Under the pieces are notes generated by a model. It did no database searches, was not told where the DNA came from, and worked only from the letters and a program-made list of their open reading frames with translations. A DNA stretch of 11,696 nt from CAZFAP01 sp964516325 (GTDB taxonomy: Bacteria > Auribacterota > JABMQX01). A program made the translations under genes and the position numbers. Each line of letters opens with the position of its first letter. Within the stretch, counting starts at the first letter, position 1. The stretch covers positions 1-11,696 of the forward strand of contig CAZFAP010000154.1 in NCBI GenBank assembly GCA_964516325.1, written 5' to 3'. Shown here in pieces: positions 1-6,390 of this stretch.

Positions 1-65
1 GTTCCGAACCCTTGCCGCATGCGCACCCGATCCAGCCAGTGCCGCGTAGTGATTCACCGACTCCC

Positions 66-1118
66 TCAGGAGGACGGTCTTATTCTGTCGTAAGCCTCGC
101 GAGCCGCTTCGCGGACAAGCGGATTCTTATCCTTTTCCATGACCTCCTTGAGCGGACTGAGGGCTCTCGCGTCGCCTATCATTCCGAGAGCCTTCGCAGC
201 GGCGGCGCGCGTGGCATCGTCCTCGTAGAGGTCTCGCATGACTTTGATGAGAGGCTCGACGGCGCGGACGTCGCCGATTCTTCCGAGAGCTTCCGCTGCC
301 CCGCGAACCGCATCTTCGTCCTGAAGGGCTTTGATGAGTTCGGGAACGGCTTGCCTGTCGCCGAGTTGTCCAAGACCAGCGGCGGCGCCTGCACAGGCAT
401 CTTCGTCCTCTAAGGCGGCGACGAGCGGCTGAATTGCCTCCTTGCCTCCGATCTTGCCGAGGATGGCGGCAGCAACACCTCGGACGGCCCGATTGGGGCC
501 CTGTAGTTCAGCGAGAAGCGGCTTGACGGCCGGGCTGCCGATTCTCACGAGGCGTTTCTCCGCATCGTCCTTCTGTTCCGGAGTGGATTTGGAATCTCTG
601 AGGACGCCGATGAGAAGCTCGACCTCCCTGAAGAATCTGTCGTTGATGATGGCGGCGCGCTGGTCCTGATTCACCCACTGGCCTTCGAACTTGACCAGCC
701 CCTTGGACATTTGGTCCTGCTCGAACCTGGCTTCCTCGCGCTTCGTTTTCTCTTCGGGCGTCACCCATTCGCCGTCATATTTAACGAAGCCTTTCGCCCA
801 CATTTCCATTTCTTCTCTTAGCTTCATTCTCTGCTGGTACTCTTGTTCGAGCTTGGCGAGCTTCTCCGGGTCGAGGACAAATTCCTTGCGAACCATTCCG
901 CGGCTGACGCCGGCGGCATGCTTTAGCGCCCCGACGAGCCATTCGCCTTCAACGCGTTCCGCGTCAAAGGTTGACCCGGCGGGCACAGGCATAACAATCC
1001 GCCTGGGGTCTGACCTGTCGCGGAGTTCGGTAGCCTGTTTCATCTTGACCTCGACGCCGAAAGCGGCTGGCAGAAGGAGAAACGAGAGAAGAGAGGCGGC
1101 AAACATTCTTCGATCCAT
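66..1118 (-). CDS. Secreted HEAT-repeat protein with N-terminal SH3-like region
   Basis: 350 residues. I chose the ATG at 1118 rather than the upstream in-frame ATG at 1223 because GAGGTGAGG lies 5 bases before it and because the protein then opens with a signal peptide: a basic start (MDRR), a hydrophobic run at residues 5-20, and a likely cut after AFG (21). Residues ~40-80 look like a bacterial SH3-like barrel (VPAGSTF..EGEWLVGAL). Residues ~83-165 are charged and probably helical, and carry two copies of a short motif, KGFVKYDGEWV (109-119) and KGLVKFEGQWV (139-149). Residues ~185-345 are about five HEAT/PBS-lyase-type repeats of roughly 31 residues (for example AVRGVAAAILGKIGGKEAIQ, AVRGAAEALGRIGDVRAVEP). 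Such repeats usually form a protein-binding solenoid; no catalytic motif is seen. It probably acts outside the cytoplasmic membrane as a scaffold. The next gene on this strand is 1.1 kb upstream, so it is probably transcribed alone. The fold is fairly sure, the role unknown. Confidence 0.85.
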   Translation of the reverse strand: MDRRMFAASLLSFLLLPAAFGVEVKMKQATELRDRSDPRRIVMPVPAGSTFDAERVEGEWLVGALKHAAGVSRGMVRKEFVLDPEKLAKLEQEYQQRMKLREEMEMWAKGFVKYDGEWVTPEEKTKREEARFEQDQMSKGLVKFEGQWVNQDQRAAIINDRFFREVELLIGVLRDSKSTPEQKDDAEKRLVRIGSPAVKPLLAELQGPNRAVRGVAAAILGKIGGKEAIQPLVAALEDEDACAGAAAGLGQLGDRQAVPELIKALQDEDAVRGAAEALGRIGDVRAVEPLIKVMRDLYEDDATRAAAAKALGMIGDARALSPLKEVMEKDKNPLVREAAREAYDRIRPSS

Positions 1119-1121
1119 CTT

Positions 1122-1130
1122 CCTCACCTC
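1122..1130 (-). promoter_or_regulatory. Ribosome binding site deciding the HEAT gene start
   Basis: Read on the minus strand the bases are GAGGTGAGG, with the AGGTGA core 5 bases before the ATG at 1118. This strong Shine-Dalgarno match picks that start over the ATG at 1223, whose extra 35 residues are Arg-rich and unlike a signal peptide. Confidence 0.65.
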
Positions 1131-1228
1131 ACGAATGGGATGCTCGCACAGTTTCTCTGGCTGAAGCGTTCTCAACCCACGCTCGGGGACGCAGCGGCCG
1201 CGTGAGCGTGCGGCGGACATCAATCCTC

Positions 1229-1257
1229 ATAATACCACGTACGAACCCGCGCGGCAA
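1229..1257 (-). promoter_or_regulatory. Candidate sigma70-type promoter of the HEAT gene
   Basis: On the minus strand TTGCCG (1257-1252, 4 of 6 matches to the -35 consensus) is followed after 17 bases by TATTAT (1234-1229, 5 of 6). The -10 is preceded by TGG, giving an extended -10 (TGn). Transcription would start near 1222, leaving a leader of about 100 bases before the ATG at 1118. Found by eye only. Confidence 0.45.
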
Positions 1258-1361
1258 CTGGTGTTGGTTGTGGCGGTGTTCTGGCAGTTGACCCGATGCG
1301 GGGTAACGCCACGCCCTGGGCGCGGCACTGCGGGGGACGTCCGGTCCCCTAACGGTCGCAA

Positions 1362-1417
1362 CGTGGGCGAGACGCCCACGACATCCCCCCTTTGGCGGGA
1401 CGAGACGCCAGCGGTAC
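1362..1417 (+). repeat. GAGAC-loop hairpin repeat, copy 1
   Basis: A perfect 7-bp stem CGTGGGC (1362-1368) and GCCCACG (1374-1380) closes on the loop GAGAC. After 14 bases comes a tail (1395-1417) beginning GCGGGAC and ending GCGGTAC, which matches the tail of copy 2 (6152-6174) at 19 of 23 bases. Same orientation as the copies at 6126 and 6391. Confidence 0.7.
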
Positions 1418-1561
1418 ATTCGCCGGGGAAACCACGGGGCTGCGGAAACGGCGGTTTGTGGCGGTTTTGTGCACGAAAAGTGTGCGATTTTTCGCTGTAA
1501 TCCGTTGAGCGAGAGCCTGATACCGCAATGCCTTAAACCCGAAAACAGGCGAAAATTCCAG

Positions 1562-1594
1562 TAATTTTCAGTATATTCTCAACGAGAGGGGATA
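1562..1594 (+). repeat. Split direct repeat, left copy
   Basis: TAATTTTCAG (1562-1571), 13 unrelated bases, then AGAGGGGATA (1585-1594). The same two 10-base blocks in the same order, 12 bases apart, recur at 1799-1830. The two copies flank the inverted-repeat element at 1696-1772. A 9-bp inverted repeat (ATTCCAGTA 1555-1563 with TACTGGAAT 1593-1601) also encloses this copy. Confidence 0.6.
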
Positions 1595-1667
1595 CTGGAA
1601 TCCCTGACAGGAAGAGCAACCGCAGCCCCTCAAGAAATTCGTTCTCCCGGAGACGATGAAAATACGA

Positions 1668-1696
1668 GCCCCCTGATGGTAAGTTTACGAGGGGGC
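1668..1696. terminator. Strong hairpin, possible weak terminator on the minus strand
   Basis: GCCCCCT (1668-1674) pairs perfectly with AGGGGGC (1690-1696), and the 15-base loop can pair further as GTAA with TTAC. Read on the minus strand it is followed by TCGTATTTTC, a poor T-tract, so termination is uncertain. It lies about 185-210 bases downstream of the orphan minus-strand promoter at 1886-1914. Confidence 0.3.
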
Positions 1697-1772
1697 ACCA
1701 CAAAGACACGAAGACACAAAGCAGAGATGACCCTCGGGCGAACATATTTCCGTGTCTTGGCGCCTTGATGGT
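1696..1772. repeat. Imperfect inverted-repeat element of the 'cacaaagacacgaag' type
   Basis: The left arm (1696-1721) reads CACCACAAAGACACGAAGAC onward. The right arm (1750-1772, CCGTGTCTTGGCGCCTTGAT onward) is its degraded reverse complement. Long hairpins of this kind are familiar intergenic relics in environmental bacterial genomes and often give spurious peptides such as LLCVFVSLW, which is what the minus strand reads here. No coding function is supported. Confidence 0.6.
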
Positions 1773-1798
1773 CCGCGAAAAGGCTCCCTGCGTGACGC

Positions 1799-1830
1799 TA
1801 ATTTTCAGGGCGGAGAACGCAGAGGGGATA
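1799..1830 (+). repeat. Split direct repeat, right copy
   Basis: TAATTTTCAG (1799-1808), 12 bases, then AGAGGGGATA (1821-1830): the same two blocks as at 1562-1594, about 236 bases away, on the other side of the inverted-repeat element. Confidence 0.6.
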
Positions 1831-1885
1831 CCTGTTTTTTTCATGCTGGGGGGAGCGATTTTGTGTCTTTCTAATTTTTGGTTTG

Positions 1886-1914
1886 ATTATAGCATGTATT
1901 CTGCCATTTGACAA
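1886..1914 (-). promoter_or_regulatory. Near-consensus sigma70 promoter without a gene (orphan)
   Basis: On the minus strand TTGTCA (1914-1909, 5 of 6) is followed by exactly 17 bases and a perfect TATAAT (1891-1886), itself preceded by TGC (extended -10). It is the best promoter-like sequence in the window and sits in its most AT-rich stretch. Transcription would start near 1879 and run toward lower coordinates, where I see no credible gene. An ATG at 1844 has no Shine-Dalgarno sequence. Confidence 0.5.
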
Positions 1915-1982
1915 GAAAAATGGGGGTTCGGGCGTAATCCCTCGGTTACAGGGGGGGCTCACCGCAGAGGACGCATGTTTGT

Positions 1983-2031
1983 CGCGTCCCGGCCTCGTCG
2001 AGACCGGGGAAGCACTCCCCCACGGGACGCG
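1983..2031. repeat. Nested intergenic hairpin
   Basis: The outer stem CGCGTCCC (1983-1990) pairs with GGGACGCG (2024-2031). Within it 1988-2008 can form a 9-bp stem around a 3-base loop (on the minus strand CCCGGTCTC, GAC, GAGGCCGGG, with one G-T pair). The two stems share CCC at 1988-1990, so they compete. No T-tract follows on either strand, so it looks more like an intergenic repeat than a terminator. Confidence 0.4.
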
Positions 2032-2184
2032 CGGCGCGTGCGGCTGAGTTTTGGCCGGGGGGCGGATGGATGAATCCTTGGGGCGAGAGGCCGTCGCGTT
2101 TGGCGAGGGAGGGCTGCCGCGAATTCCCCCGGAAAAATGTGTTCCATCTCCTCCCCCAAAAGGGAGAAATTCCGCTCCGCTGTT

Positions 2185-2219
2185 AGTCGCGGGGCGCTGA
2201 GCGAAGGCGATCAGCGACT
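2185..2219 (-). terminator. Small hairpin directly after the stop at 2220 (weak)
   Basis: AGTCGC (2185-2190) pairs with GCGACT (2214-2219); alternatively CGCTGA (2195-2200) pairs with TCAGCG (2211-2216). It begins right after the TAG stop of the minus-strand gene, but no T-run follows, so it may only protect the 3' end of the transcript or do nothing. Confidence 0.25.
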
Positions 2220-2720
2220 CTATCTCTTCAGGACTTCCACGACCTCGCAGTCCCTGAAGAGCCATCGTTTTTCGACCTTCTTCAGGACACACTCAAGCTC
2301 GTGCATTTCGTCAATGAGCGAGCCGTCGGTCAGCCGCCCTTTGACGCTTGCCGTCAATGTCGCCCTTGCCAGCTCTTCTTCGGGAAATTCAATCTGGAGA
2401 TCGTAGAATTTCACGGATAGGCTGAAGACTTCCAACCGTGCCCGGGCGATGAGGCTCGCCGTTTCCTCCGCCGAGAAGTTGCCCGAAAACCATTCGATGT
2501 GTGTCTTGAGCGTGCAGTTTTCGGCGAGGAGCGCGCGGAGCTTCTGGAGTTTAGTGACGGTTGTGATCGGGTTCTCGCCGGTCTCCTTCGAGACGCACCT
2601 TGCCAACAGAGCAAACTGCTTCTTCACTTTCTTTTCTTCGTTCGGAAACAGCCGCGCCGCGACGAATATTCCGATTATCACAGATAGGAGGGCAATGATG
2701 ATCCGCTTTGGTGTCACCAT
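2220..2720 (-). CDS. Membrane-anchored NTF2/SnoaL-like small protein
   Basis: 166 residues starting at the ATG at 2720. A longer frame reaches 2813, but the extra 31 residues overlap the signal peptidase gene and would displace the hydrophobic segment from the N terminus. Residues 7-23 (IIIALLSVIIGIFVAAR) form one membrane segment or uncleaved signal. The rest, residues ~28-166, is a single alpha/beta domain: helices (EEKKVKKQFALLARCV, TVTKLQKLRALL), then strands ending in an alternating pattern (MHELECVLKKVEKRWLFRDCEVVEVL) typical of the last sheet of NTF2/SnoaL-like folds. From memory, similar proteins lie next to short S26 signal peptidases in other environmental bacteria. The ATG overlaps the peptidase stop by 7 bases (ATGGTGA), implying translational coupling. 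No enzyme motif is visible; it may help or tether the peptidase, but that is inference. Confidence 0.75.
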   Translation of the reverse strand: MVTPKRIIIALLSVIIGIFVAARLFPNEEKKVKKQFALLARCVSKETGENPITTVTKLQKLRALLAENCTLKTHIEWFSGNFSAEETASLIARARLEVFSLSVKFYDLQIEFPEEELARATLTASVKGRLTDGSLIDEMHELECVLKKVEKRWLFRDCEVVEVLKR

Positions 2721-3214
2721 AGGGGCGCTCCCACGGTCCTCCGAATCGAGGTCTGCCCGAAACTGTGGTCTTTCATCGGCATCCCCCGGTTGTCGCCGAT
2801 TACGTACACGCACCCCTTTTCAACGCGTCGCGACGGAAGATTCCAGTCGCAGGGGTAACGCACATAGCTCTCATGAATTTGCTTCCCGTCAACGAAGAGC
2901 TTCCCGTCGCGAAACTCAATTTCTTCCCCTGCCACCGCCACGACCCGCTTCAGAAGCATGACCTTCTTGCCCGCAAACCGCACAATTACAATGTCGTGCC
3001 TCTTCGGCGTCGAGAAGAGAAACCGCAGCCGCCAGCAGAGGTTGAAGCCGCCGTCGTGGTAGGTCGGCTCCATGCTCGATCCCTTGATCCGAAGCGGGAT
3101 GCAGACGTGCCCGAAAAAGAGATATGCCAGAGCCGCAACAACCGCGACCCTGATGACGAATCCGCGAGTCAGCCGCGGAAAAACAAATCGCCGAATCCTT
3201 TTACCAATGCCCAT
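2714..3214 (-). CDS. lepB: Signal peptidase I (S26 family), short form
   Basis: 166 residues. It cleaves signal peptides from exported proteins at the outer face of the cytoplasmic membrane. One N-terminal membrane segment lies at ~19-36 (FVIRVAVVAALAYLFFGH). Then come the S26 boxes: GSSMEPT with catalytic Ser47 (46-51), MLLKRVVAVAGEEIEF with catalytic Lys89 (86-101), and GDNRGMPMKDHSFGQ (140-154). The last box is usually GDNR....DSR.FG; here DHS replaces DSR. The protein ends VGAPLW, a common close for the short members. At 166 residues it is well below E. coli LepB and lacks the second membrane segment and the inserted domain, like many Gram-positive and short bacterial forms. The start has only a weak GGGAAAA upstream, but no alternative ATG exists in frame. 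It lies 69 bases after the TIR gene and overlaps the next gene by 7 bases. Confidence 0.88.
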   Translation of the reverse strand: MGIGKRIRRFVFPRLTRGFVIRVAVVAALAYLFFGHVCIPLRIKGSSMEPTYHDGGFNLCWRLRFLFSTPKRHDIVIVRFAGKKVMLLKRVVAVAGEEIEFRDGKLFVDGKQIHESYVRYPCDWNLPSRRVEKGCVYVIGDNRGMPMKDHSFGQTSIRRTVGAPLW

Positions 3215-3283
3215 GATTTTCCCGACCCGCTTCCGGCCATAGGGGACAGCCTTCGTGCATCCGAGAGGCAGGACGGCCCCAGT

Positions 3284-5896
3284 TCACTTCCCAAGCGATT
3301 CCAGATTTTCCCGGACCATCACTGTACGCGGGTGATCGTCCCCCAGAAACTCCCGAAATGTCTTCAGCGCCCGCTCGCAGCATTCCTTTGCCCCTTTCAG
3401 GTCTCCGAGGGCTTTCAGGACGCTGCCGAGGTTGTTGACGTCCGCGGCGACATCGGGATGGTTCGGTCCAAAAGCCGCCTCGTCAACGGAAAGCGCCCGC
3501 TGGAGGCATTTCCTTGCGCCTTTCAGGTCTCCGAGGTCTTCCAGGACGCTGCCGAGGTTGTTGACGGCCCTTGCGACATTGGGGTGGTTCGGTCCAAAAG
3601 CCGCTTCATCAATGGAAAGCGCCCGCTCGTAGCATTTCTTTGCGCCTTTCAGGTCTCCGAGGGCTTGCAGGACGCTGCCGAGGTTGTTGACGTCCCTTGC
3701 GACATTGGGATGGTTCGGTCCAAAAGCCGCTTCATCAATGGAAAGCGCCCGCTCGTAGCATTTCTTTGCGCCTTTCAGGTCTCCGAGGGCTTGCAGGACG
3801 CTGCCGAGGTTGTTGACGTCCCTTGCGACATTGGGATGGTTCGGTCCAAAAGCCGCTTCATCAATGGAAAGAGCCCGCTCGTAGCATTTCTTTGCGCCTT
3901 TCAGGTCTCCGAGGTCTTGCAGGACGCTGCCGAGATTGTTGACGTCCGTGGCGACATTCGGATGGTTCGGTCCAAAAGCCGCTTCGGCGATGGAAAGCGC
4001 CCGCTCGCAGCATTTCTTCGCCCCTTTCAGGTCTCCGAGCTCTTTCAGGACGGTGCCGAGGTTGTTGACGGTGCTCGCGATGTTGGGATGGTTCGGTCCA
4101 AAAGCCGCTTCGGCAATGGAGAGCGCCCGCTCGAGTGCCGCTTTCGCTTCTCGGAACTCGGCGCGCCCCGAGAGATAGAGTCCCACCAGATTCAGGACCC
4201 GCCCCGTCGCTTCCGGAGCGACACCGAGCTTCTCGGCATGTTCGGCGGCGGATAGGGCGTGGGGCAGAAGACGGGCGCACTCGGGCCACGTCCTCACGTC
4301 ATCCGAGTCAAACGGGAAGGCGTCGTTGACGAGGCGCACGGCGGCCTCCGCCCATTTCTTCCTCTCGCGATCATCGAGCCTGTCGCGAACCACCGCCTGA
4401 ACGAGCCGGTGAACTGTTACCGAGTCGCCACTTCTCTCGACGAGGGAGTATTGCCTCAGTGGTTTGATCGCCCGGTCCATGGCCACCGCGTTCTCCGCGG
4501 TTGCCGACAGCGCCTCCGGGAGCTGCTTTCTTCCGCCCGTCACGACCGAAAGAGGAATCTCATCCGGCCCCAGAAAGGCAAGGAGGTTCAGGAGGTCCAC
4601 TGCGACGGGCGATTCCTGAAGAACCTTATCCACAGAAAGGCTCAGGGTTGCGGCCACGGTGTACAAATAGTCCCTCGGCGGGTGTTCCACCTCCCACAAT
4701 TCGCGCCGCCGGGATCGAAACAGCTCCAGGTAGACTGAAATTGTCGAGCCGGTTTCCTCGATGTATGCGCCGGCTTGCTCGAGAGCGAGGGGGAGATCAC
4801 CCAATTCCTCCCCAAGATCATTCGCTGCCTTCTTTTCCTTGCGTCCGGTTCGTCTAAGCAGGAAGTTGACCGACTCGTCCCGGCTCCAGACCTGAACGGA
4901 CAGGGGTGTGGCTACGGTCAGCCAGCTCGGGTTCTGTGAAGTGATGATGACATGGCCCGCGCCGCCCTGAGGCAGGTAACCGTGAAGTTCGTCCGGACCT
5001 TTTGCGTTATCGAAAATCAGAAGCCATCGCCCCTGCCTGGCGTCCAGCCAACTCCGGACAGCCTGGATGATGAGACGCTGGTCGGTCGCGTCCTTTTGCG
5101 GCAGGTTCAGCGGTCCGGCGAGGGCGGCGAGATCGGAGGCGAGAGTCGCCGGCTCTTCCGCCCGAATCCACCAGACGACATCGTAGTCCTCCGCGTGGCG
5201 ATAGGCGTATTCAACTGCCAGTTGCGTTTTGCCAACTCCGCCAAGCCCGCTGATTGCCTGCGTCAGCGCCGTCGGCTGCTTCGAGCGCAACGCCCTGTGG
5301 AGCGCCGCCAGCAATTCTTCCCGGCCGGTGAAATTCGGATTGCGATTGTGCGGGACGTTCCAGATCGGCGGCAGCGATCCGGGGAATCGCGGTTGCTCGG
5401 CGACGAACCGCTCGACTCTCGCCGGGAAACCCGGCTTTACCGCCGGCTTGGCCCGCTCGCGTTTTATCCCTTCGAGCAGAGCCTCCTTCGCTTTCGGCTC
5501 ATCGAGCCCGACCAGATCAATGTAGACAATCGGCTTGAGCAATCCTTCAAGCTTGCATTCCCTGACCCGCACGTGCAAAAGCTTCCCCTGCTCCCCTGTC
5601 GGATCCTCGGCAAAGGCGGCTGCCCATTCGGGCTGGGTGTAAAGAGCGCTGAGGTACGCTGGCGAAAGGACGGCGATTGTTCGTTCGCCTTCTTTCGCCG
5701 CCTTGTCCATTTCCAGGACGAAGTTGCAGCCCGGGCGGAAATCCCGCGCTTGGAAGACGGTCGTATATCCGGCTGCCTCAAGCTGCGACGCAATCCATTC
5801 CGCCCACATGCGGTCGGCTCGGTTGTAACTGATGAAGAAGTCTTTCTTCGCTGGGACGATGGGAGCGGATTTTTCTTTGGGCTTTTGCTGGCTCAT
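3284..5896 (-). CDS. TIR-NB-ARC-TPR STAND protein (prokaryotic NLR-like)
   Basis: 870 residues. The TIR domain (~18-145) opens KKDFFISYNRAD and continues with RDFRPG and VLSPAYLSALYTQPEW; Glu90 in PEW sits where TIR NADases carry their catalytic glutamate. The NB-ARC ATPase (~175-440) has the lead-in NPNFTGRE (186-193), Walker A GLGGVGKT (217-224), Walker B LLIFD (292-296), HVIITSQNP (315-323) and GLPL-like GDLPLALEQAG (366-376). A winged-helix-like part ends with VHRLVQ (495-500) in the place of MHD. The C terminus (~580-870) holds kinesin-light-chain-type TPRs of exactly 42 residues with the core ERALSI.EAAFGPNHPN..A starting near 589, 631, 673, 715, 757, 799 and 841. By family knowledge the repeats sense a trigger, the ATPase oligomerises, and the TIR destroys NAD or makes a nucleotide signal; several such bacterial proteins act against phage. 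Defence here is inferred. The signal peptidase gene follows after 69 bases, so it may head an operon. Confidence 0.92.
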   Translation of the reverse strand: MSQQKPKEKSAPIVPAKKDFFISYNRADRMWAEWIASQLEAAGYTTVFQARDFRPGCNFVLEMDKAAKEGERTIAVLSPAYLSALYTQPEWAAAFAEDPTGEQGKLLHVRVRECKLEGLLKPIVYIDLVGLDEPKAKEALLEGIKRERAKPAVKPGFPARVERFVAEQPRFPGSLPPIWNVPHNRNPNFTGREELLAALHRALRSKQPTALTQAISGLGGVGKTQLAVEYAYRHAEDYDVVWWIRAEEPATLASDLAALAGPLNLPQKDATDQRLIIQAVRSWLDARQGRWLLIFDNAKGPDELHGYLPQGGAGHVIITSQNPSWLTVATPLSVQVWSRDESVNFLLRRTGRKEKKAANDLGEELGDLPLALEQAGAYIEETGSTISVYLELFRSRRRELWEVEHPPRDYLYTVAATLSLSVDKVLQESPVAVDLLNLLAFLGPDEIPLSVVTGGRKQLPEALSATAENAVAMDRAIKPLRQYSLVERSGDSVTVHRLVQAVVRDRLDDRERKKWAEAAVRLVNDAFPFDSDDVRTWPECARLLPHALSAAEHAEKLGVAPEATGRVLNLVGLYLSGRAEFREAKAALERALSIAEAAFGPNHPNIASTVNNLGTVLKELGDLKGAKKCCERALSIAEAAFGPNHPNVATDVNNLGSVLQDLGDLKGAKKCYERALSIDEAAFGPNHPNVARDVNNLGSVLQALGDLKGAKKCYERALSIDEAAFGPNHPNVARDVNNLGSVLQALGDLKGAKKCYERALSIDEAAFGPNHPNVARAVNNLGSVLEDLGDLKGARKCLQRALSVDEAAFGPNHPDVAADVNNLGSVLKALGDLKGAKECCERALKTFREFLGDDHPRTVMVRENLESLGK
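3459..4140 (-). repeat. 126-bp tandem repeat array encoding TPR units
   Basis: The marker TGGTTCGGTC (plus strand) occurs at 3459, 3585, 3711, 3837, 3963 and 4089, each exactly 126 bases apart. The unit 3585-3710 is identical to 3711-3836 (126 of 126), and the match at this offset continues, so 3585-3745 equals 3711-3871. The outer units differ by point changes, and a degenerate unit lies below 3459. The array is wholly in frame within the TIR gene and adds 42 residues per unit. Confidence 0.95.
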
Positions 5897-6022
5897 GCGA
5901 TGCCCCCGTGACGTATCTGAGGGACCCGTGGTTTGCCTCAGGAGTGATGCCTCTCCTATGCGGCCGGTATTATCATCGGTTCATGGAGGGCGGGCCATGG
6001 TCCGGCGGACGATGCGATGGAG

Positions 6023-6052
6023 AGAGTACCACGCCTGCGGTGGAGTTGTCAA
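6023..6052 (-). promoter_or_regulatory. Possible promoter of the TIR operon (weak)
   Basis: A perfect -35 TTGACA on the minus strand (6052-6047) is followed after 18 bases by TACTCT (6028-6023), which keeps only 3 of 6 -10 bases. An alternative -10, GATAAT (5974-5969), has no good -35. Either would give a leader of about 70-120 bases before the ATG at 5896. Confidence 0.3.
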
Positions 6053-6125
6053 CCTGATCGAGCGCCGGCGTGCGGCTGTAATCGGGTGGTGACCCCGTGA
6101 CCCAGACCCGCCGCTCAATTCGTCC

Positions 6126-6174
6126 TGGGCGAGACGCCCATCCCGCCTTCAGCGGGACAAGATGGCGGCGGTAC
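6126..6174 (+). repeat. GAGAC-loop hairpin repeat, copy 2
   Basis: TGGGC (6126-6130) and GCCCA (6136-6140) close on GAGAC. A second stem, TCCCGC (6141-6146) with GCGGGA (6152-6157), follows, leading into the 23-base tail 6152-6174 shared with copy 1 (19 of 23). Confidence 0.65.
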
Positions 6175-6390
6175 GCGTCAGTGTCCACAGGCGCGGGGGA
6201 GCTTGTAGATACACTGTCGGCAAGGACGGGGTTGCGGGGCGGACGGTCACATTGAACGACCATAGCCCCGAGATACGCGGGCAGCCGAACGGGGGCGTGG
6301 AGTTCTGTTTTGGTGGCGGGACGGGTGGAGAGTAACTCTACGCCCAACGCGTGGCAGCGCGGGGGACGAGCCGCGCCCCAATTGTCCGAA

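Larger units (their letters stand above)
1119..2219. other. 1.1-kb intergenic region with repeats, no credible gene
   Basis: The open frames here lack ribosome binding sites, have no recognisable protein features, and several simply read through repeats. Contents from left to right: the HEAT gene leader and promoter; a GAGAC-loop hairpin repeat (1362-1417); a split direct repeat (1562-1594 and 1799-1830) around a 'cacaaagacacgaag' inverted-repeat element (1696-1772); an AT-rich stretch (about 1855-1925) holding a near-consensus minus-strand promoter; a nested hairpin (1983-2031); and small stems right after the stop at 2220. No tRNA or CRISPR pattern was seen. Confidence 0.7.

Noticed and set aside
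1119..1223. Upstream extension of the HEAT gene to the ATG at 1223
   Set aside because: The added 35 residues are Arg-rich and hide the signal peptide, while the ATG at 1118 has a strong ribosome binding site.
1533..1844. 103-codon minus-strand frame starting MKKTG, after the orphan promoter
   Set aside because: No Shine-Dalgarno sequence, and it reads straight through the inverted-repeat element (LLCVFVSLW), a typical spurious product. Kept only as a possible non-coding RNA region.
1798..2292. 164-codon minus-strand frame
   Set aside because: Low-complexity, overlaps the end of the NTF2-like gene and runs through repeats; no domain seen.
3459..4140. Regular repeats resembling a CRISPR array
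   Set aside because: The units are 126 bp, contiguous without unique spacers, and keep an open frame of TPR motifs.
2765..4255. 496-codon plus-strand frame with its own 42-residue repeats
   Set aside because: It is the complement of the TIR gene's TPR array and of the signal peptidase. The sense frames show clear domains and catalytic motifs, and the antisense repeats are just the mirror of the 126-bp units.
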